From: Candidatus Parvarchaeota archaeon
GTDB lineage: Archaea; Nanobdellota; Nanobdellia; Parvarchaeales; Parvarchaeaceae
DNA: 8,047 nt
NCBI GenBank assembly: GCA_030044235.1
Contig: JASHWD010000039.1
Location: forward strand, 1 to 8,047
Direction: 5' to 3'
The position numbers and the translations under genes were made by a program. Under the pieces are notes generated by a model, which was given only the letters and a program-made list of their open reading frames with translations, was not told the origin of the DNA and did not search any database. Shown here piece after piece: positions 5,394 to 8,047 of this stretch; positions within the stretch are counted from its first letter, which is position 1, and every line of letters starts with the position of its first letter.

Positions 5394-6428
5394 ATGGAAA
5401 AAGACAGTCAACTTGAGAACAAGCTTACGACAAGCGAGCTAATCGATACCGGTGACTTCAGCGGTTACAGAAAACCTTCATTGATAGATAAAGTTACTGC
5501 TTCTTATCATAAATGTAGATCAGACAAAAAGAAAATTGATTATAACGAGAAAGCCATAATACAGGAATTAACATCGGCGATGTCCGATTCGCTCGCAAAC
5601 ACGTGCAAACAGCGTTATGAGATGTCTTTGAGAGGCGTATCGCCCGGCAGAGAAGAACTAGCAGAAATATTTTACAAAGATTTTATTTCTAGGATATCCC
5701 CAGAAGGCAAATTAGCGTCATCAACCCAAATTGCCAAGGAAGGAGCAGATAATTTTAGATATCTGACAAAACGGCAATTGGTAAAAAATGTTGTGCCTAA
5801 TTTATATGGACAGATAAGTTCGGTATGCAATCCATATCTTTTGCCGTTAAGGTATTACGAGGTAAAAGGTTTAGTTATCAGCGCTCTAGTAAATTATTCA
5901 GATAAAATAAAAAAGGTAAAGATAACAGACGAACCAGAAATGGATTATTTAGGGTCGTTCTTAAGTTCGGGCAAAGAGCTTGTAGTAAGACCGTCCACTG
6001 GACTTCATTTCGGTTACAAACGGCAAGAAGGAAGCACTGTGTTTACACGAAGATTAAGAGACATGGATAAACCGAAGGGCTTGGGCAGAATGCTTTATGA
6101 TAGCTTTGCATCCGAAGCAAAGTTTTATAGTAAATTAGTTTGGAGCTTTGGTTCAGCACTGGCATTGGCAGAAACTTATAGTGCATTATTGGTATACAAC
6201 GTGATACCTCCAATGTCAAATTCGGCGCTTCAATCTATCGGGTTGACGCAAAATGAATTTTATTCCGGTTGGTTTTTCTTGACACAATTTGGTTTTCCTC
6301 TCGTATTTACCGGGGCGATAGGTTTAGGTATGGGGCTAGGCACGCTTATCGGCGGGACAAGAAACTTTTTATCCGCATATAAGACTCAAAAAGTATTCTT
6401 TCCTAAGAAAATGTCGGAAAAAGCTTAA
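5394..6428 (+). CDS. Membrane protein with long cytoplasmic-type N-domain and C-terminal TM hairpin
   Basis: I do not recognise this 344-aa protein. Residues 1-240 are polar, basic and largely helical with no signal peptide. Cysteines occur at 41, 71 and 145, and a short basic patch at 172-176 (KKVKI). A hydrophobic helix at about 249-270 and a longer glycine-rich one at about 292-320 (GAIGLGMGLGTLIGG) form a hairpin. A short lysine-rich tail (KKMSEKA) follows. The 'positive-inside' pattern places both the large N-terminal domain and the tail in the cytoplasm. The gene shares a 133-base promoter region with the divergent small TM-hairpin gene, suggesting related control. It converges on the phosphatase gene with only 15 bases between stop codons. 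No enzymatic motif is visible. The start is supported by TATA spacing. Confidence 0.8.
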   Translation: MEKDSQLENKLTTSELIDTGDFSGYRKPSLIDKVTASYHKCRSDKKKIDYNEKAIIQELTSAMSDSLANTCKQRYEMSLRGVSPGREELAEIFYKDFISRISPEGKLASSTQIAKEGADNFRYLTKRQLVKNVVPNLYGQISSVCNPYLLPLRYYEVKGLVISALVNYSDKIKKVKITDEPEMDYLGSFLSSGKELVVRPSTGLHFGYKRQEGSTVFTRRLRDMDKPKGLGRMLYDSFASEAKFYSKLVWSFGSALALAETYSALLVYNVIPPMSNSALQSIGLTQNEFYSGWFFLTQFGFPLVFTGAIGLGMGLGTLIGGTRNFLSAYKTQKVFFPKKMSEKA

Positions 6429-6443
6429 GTTGATCCGTGCGAT

Positions 6444-7028
6444 TTATTTAGACTTGTAAGTTTTTAGATTTTTGTCGTTTATCTCTATTCGAAGTATGCT
6501 TGCGTTTTCAGGCTGCATGTCCCTTGCTTCCTCTAGAGACAAGTTTTTGTATAGATGCATTACGGTCCTGATTATCCCGCCATGAGTTACTATTATCACA
6601 GTTTTATTTTTGTACCTTTTATATAGATTTTTAAAGAATTTTTCCACTCGTTCCCTTACTTCTAAAGCGCTTTCTCCTCCTTCTGGCTTGAATGTAAAAC
6701 TATCCGTGCCGGTGATTTTCATCCCTTCCTCATACAAGTCATGGACTTCGGTGCCGGGTTTCCCGGTGTATATCCCCATGTTCCTTTCTCTCAGTCGTTT
6801 TGTATAATGAACCGGCACCTTATGATATTTAGCTATCTCTTTACACGTATCTTTGGTTCTTTTTAGATCACTGGAAAATATCGCATCAATCTTTTCGTCT
6901 TTAAGTGCTAGACCTACCTTGCTCGCCTGAGATTTACCCTCCTCGGTCAACTTGCCGGGCATGTGGCCTTGTACGATTTTATTAATATTCTCTTCCGTTT
7001 CGCCGTGTCTTACAATTATTAGTTTCAT
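6444..7028 (-). CDS. Histidine phosphatase / phosphoglycerate mutase-like enzyme
   Basis: This is a branch-1 histidine phosphatase superfamily member, 194 aa, cytoplasmic. It begins MKLIIVRHGETEEN, where the RHG histidine (H8 with this start) accepts the phosphoryl group. Other family features are the 'SSDLKRTKDTC' arginine (R57), the acidic 'RERNMGIYTG' motif (E81), and VTHGG with the second catalytic histidine (H149). All key residues are intact. The fold covers cofactor-dependent phosphoglycerate mutases, phosphoserine and alpha-ribazole phosphatases and broad-specificity sugar phosphatases. The size fits the smaller phosphatase-type members, and the substrate cannot be decided from sequence. 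The open frame continues to a TTG at 7034, but the ATG at 7028 is preferred. It lies 27-28 bases from the TATA box, starts directly at the conserved beta strand, and suits a leaderless mRNA. Confidence 0.92.
   Translation of the reverse strand: MKLIIVRHGETEENINKIVQGHMPGKLTEEGKSQASKVGLALKDEKIDAIFSSDLKRTKDTCKEIAKYHKVPVHYTKRLRERNMGIYTGKPGTEVHDLYEEGMKITGTDSFTFKPEGGESALEVRERVEKFFKNLYKRYKNKTVIIVTHGGIIRTVMHLYKNLSLEEARDMQPENASILRIEINDKNLKTYKSK
6461..6473 (+). terminator. U-tracts for the large TM-hairpin gene inside the facing gene
   Basis: Five T at 6461-6465 and five T at 6469-6473 lie 33-45 bases after the plus-strand stop codon, within the last codons of the convergent phosphatase gene. If used for termination, the two transcripts overlap at their 3' ends. 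Composition and position are the only support. Confidence 0.3.
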
Positions 7029-7049
7029 ATGCAAGATTATGTAAATCTA

Positions 7050-7060
7050 AGCTTTATACC
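7050..7060 (-). promoter_or_regulatory. TATA box of the histidine phosphatase gene
   Basis: The minus strand reads GGTATAAAGCT, centred about 27 bases before the ATG at 7028. It lies immediately after the stop codon of the upstream surface-protein gene (7061-7063). The spacing supports the ATG at 7028 over the TTG at 7034, and an independent leaderless transcript. Confidence 0.6.
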
Positions 7061-8047
7061 TTAAGAATATAGACAAGAAGAAGTCGAATAAATTATAGTC
7101 TCCTCAAAACCGGATGATATCTCACCAGACGCCGGACATGGATAATATTTCGTTCCATTAGGAAGCATTTGATTGTAAGCCTTAAAAGTCCCATAGCCCG
7201 GAGTCGGAAGACTTATGTCCTCCCCGGCATCGTTTGGAGCGGTTGTATTTGCATAAAAGCTGATGTTTGAATGGATTGCCGAAGAGTGCGTAGAAAGATT
7301 GTAAGTTATGTTCCAGTCTGAAATTCCTTGCGGTAAACCGTATTCATTAAACTTAGTGCTGCAATTAAGCTCTTGGGAAAAGCTTATCGTTCGTGCATGT
7401 CCTGCCACAATATAACCTGCCGAGGTATTTGCAGAGATGTTACCTATACAGCCGGTTGTATGGTAATCTACTATTATAGGTTTTATATTAAAAGAATAGT
7501 TACCCGCCACGGTAAGGAATGAAACCGCTTGTGTGATATTGGAAAATTTTATTATCCCATCATAATCAGCGCTCCAATTTAGGAATTGTGGTAGGTTAGT
7601 TTCGTATATTGTTGATATTAGATAGTCGGGTGAGCTACAGGAACTTGAGCTTGTAGAGTAATTTATTTTTACATAAGATCCTGAGGAGATATTGCCACTA
7701 GTTGGGCATGGGTAATACGTATTTGCTCCGATAGTGACTTTTCTTGCTTTAAACGATGAGAGGCTTCCGCTAGGATAAAAAGTAACATTAGCTCTGCTCG
7801 AAGCTGTTTTGTTGTGCCCGTTTAAAGTTACATTCCAGTCATTCAATGTTGGCAAGCCGGTCGCATTAAAGACCACAGAACAGTTCTCAGTGATCGAGGT
7901 AGTTGTATACGAAGTAGACTGACCTGCCGAAAGGTATCCAGAAAGTGGGTTTCCGTTGTAATATAATTCGCAAAATCTGCTTTCGGTTTTAAATGGTTTT
8001 AAAGAATAAGAATAATTCCCGGGAGGAGTGATGAAGTACGCAACGCT
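7061..8047 (-). CDS. Repeat-bearing secreted/surface protein, 5' part missing
   Basis: The frame is open from the right edge of the window to a TAA at 7061-7063, so 328 C-terminal residues are visible and the true start lies beyond 8047. A GTG at 7876 is internal, since the preceding 57 codons continue the same repeat. The protein is rich in Ser, Thr, Asn, Tyr and Gly, with about 19 N-X-S/T sequons, so it is probably exported and glycosylated. It carries 'F(N)..GLP....WN(V/I)T' motifs at fragment residues 60-73 and 233-248, and a shorter NLP...W variant near 151-158. Such motifs are common in Thermoplasmata and Micrarchaeota-type cell-surface proteins. Two long repeats are visible, each ending in YYPCP.SG.ISSG...I.YSTSS.C. 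There are four cysteines per repeat: 26/56/114/137 and 200/229/304/325. No C-terminal membrane anchor is present, so any anchor or signal peptide must be at the missing N-terminus. Confidence 0.8.
   Translation of the reverse strand, partial: SVAYFITPPGNYSYSLKPFKTESRFCELYYNGNPLSGYLSAGQSTSYTTTSITENCSVVFNATGLPTLNDWNVTLNGHNKTASSRANVTFYPSGSLSSFKARKVTIGANTYYPCPTSGNISSGSYVKINYSTSSSSCSSPDYLISTIYETNLPQFLNWSADYDGIIKFSNITQAVSFLTVAGNYSFNIKPIIVDYHTTGCIGNISANTSAGYIVAGHARTISFSQELNCSTKFNEYGLPQGISDWNITYNLSTHSSAIHSNISFYANTTAPNDAGEDISLPTPGYGTFKAYNQMLPNGTKYYPCPASGEISSGFEETIIYSTSSCLYS
7061..8047 (-). repeat. Two-copy protein-level tandem repeat, about 172-190 residues
   Basis: The surface protein fragment contains two copies of a long unit. 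Copy one has GNYSYSLKP at fragment residues 10-18, FNATGLP at 60-66 and YYPCPTSG at 111-118. Copy two has GNYSFNIKP at 182-190, FNEYGLP at 233-239 and YYPCPASG at 301-308. The offset is about 172 residues in the first half and about 190 in the second, because copy two has an insertion of about 17 residues between its GLP and YYPCP motifs. Within each unit two sub-domains alternate. The similarity is at protein level, and the DNA copies have diverged. Confidence 0.7.

Noticed and set aside
7029..7034. TTG start for the phosphatase (two extra residues)
   Set aside because: The ATG at 7028 is better spaced from the TATA box and begins directly at the conserved MKLIIVRHG strand. The TTG would be only about 21 bases from the box.
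7061..7876. Gene start at the GTG at 7876 of the surface protein
   Set aside because: The same frame is open upstream to the window edge, and those 57 residues contain the GNYS..LKP and cysteine elements of the repeat, so the GTG is internal and the gene is cut by the window edge.

Overview
This window looks like a chromosomal segment of a small-genome archaeon. The evidence is promoter architecture and protein style. Most genes have a TATA-like box centred about 26-30 bases before the ATG and no Shine-Dalgarno site, which is the pattern of leaderless archaeal transcripts. Only cysS has a clear GGAGGT. The genes are short and tightly packed, several encode membrane proteins without recognisable homologues, and the right edge holds a secreted Asn/Ser/Thr-rich protein with 'GLP...W.(V/I)T' repeats. 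Such repeats are familiar from Thermoplasmata and acid-mine-drainage DPANN archaea (Micrarchaeota/Parvarchaeota-like). The exact lineage is inference.

Layout, left to right. Positions 1-183 are AT-rich with no convincing gene. A minus-strand block follows: a 300-aa protein with the EreA/ChaN/TIKI-type GExH...E...GxxH pattern (184-1086), then a 164-aa helical orphan (1146-1640) that overlaps the end of cysS (1630-3027), so those two form an operon. cysS is divergent from a four-TM protein with a cysteine-containing outer loop (3086-3820). A tiny two-TM aromatic-rich protein (3956-4171) follows on the plus strand. Next on the minus strand are a DUF5680-like protein (4249-4725) and a TM-hairpin protein (4754-5260). 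A divergent plus-strand gene (5394-6428) encodes a larger protein with a C-terminal TM hairpin. It converges, with 15 bases between stop codons, on a histidine-phosphatase/phosphoglycerate-mutase-type enzyme (6444-7028). A partial repeat-bearing surface protein (7061-8047) runs off the right edge.

Only cysS (cysteinyl-tRNA synthesis) and the phosphatase have solid family assignments. I see no RNA gene, insertion sequence, CRISPR array or classical mobile-element signature. There is no convincing evidence for a new multi-gene system. The observations most worth following are the interlocked divergent promoters at cysS, the four-cysteine two-part repeat of the surface protein, the EreA/ChaN/TIKI-like enzyme, and the divergent pair of unknown TM-hairpin proteins.
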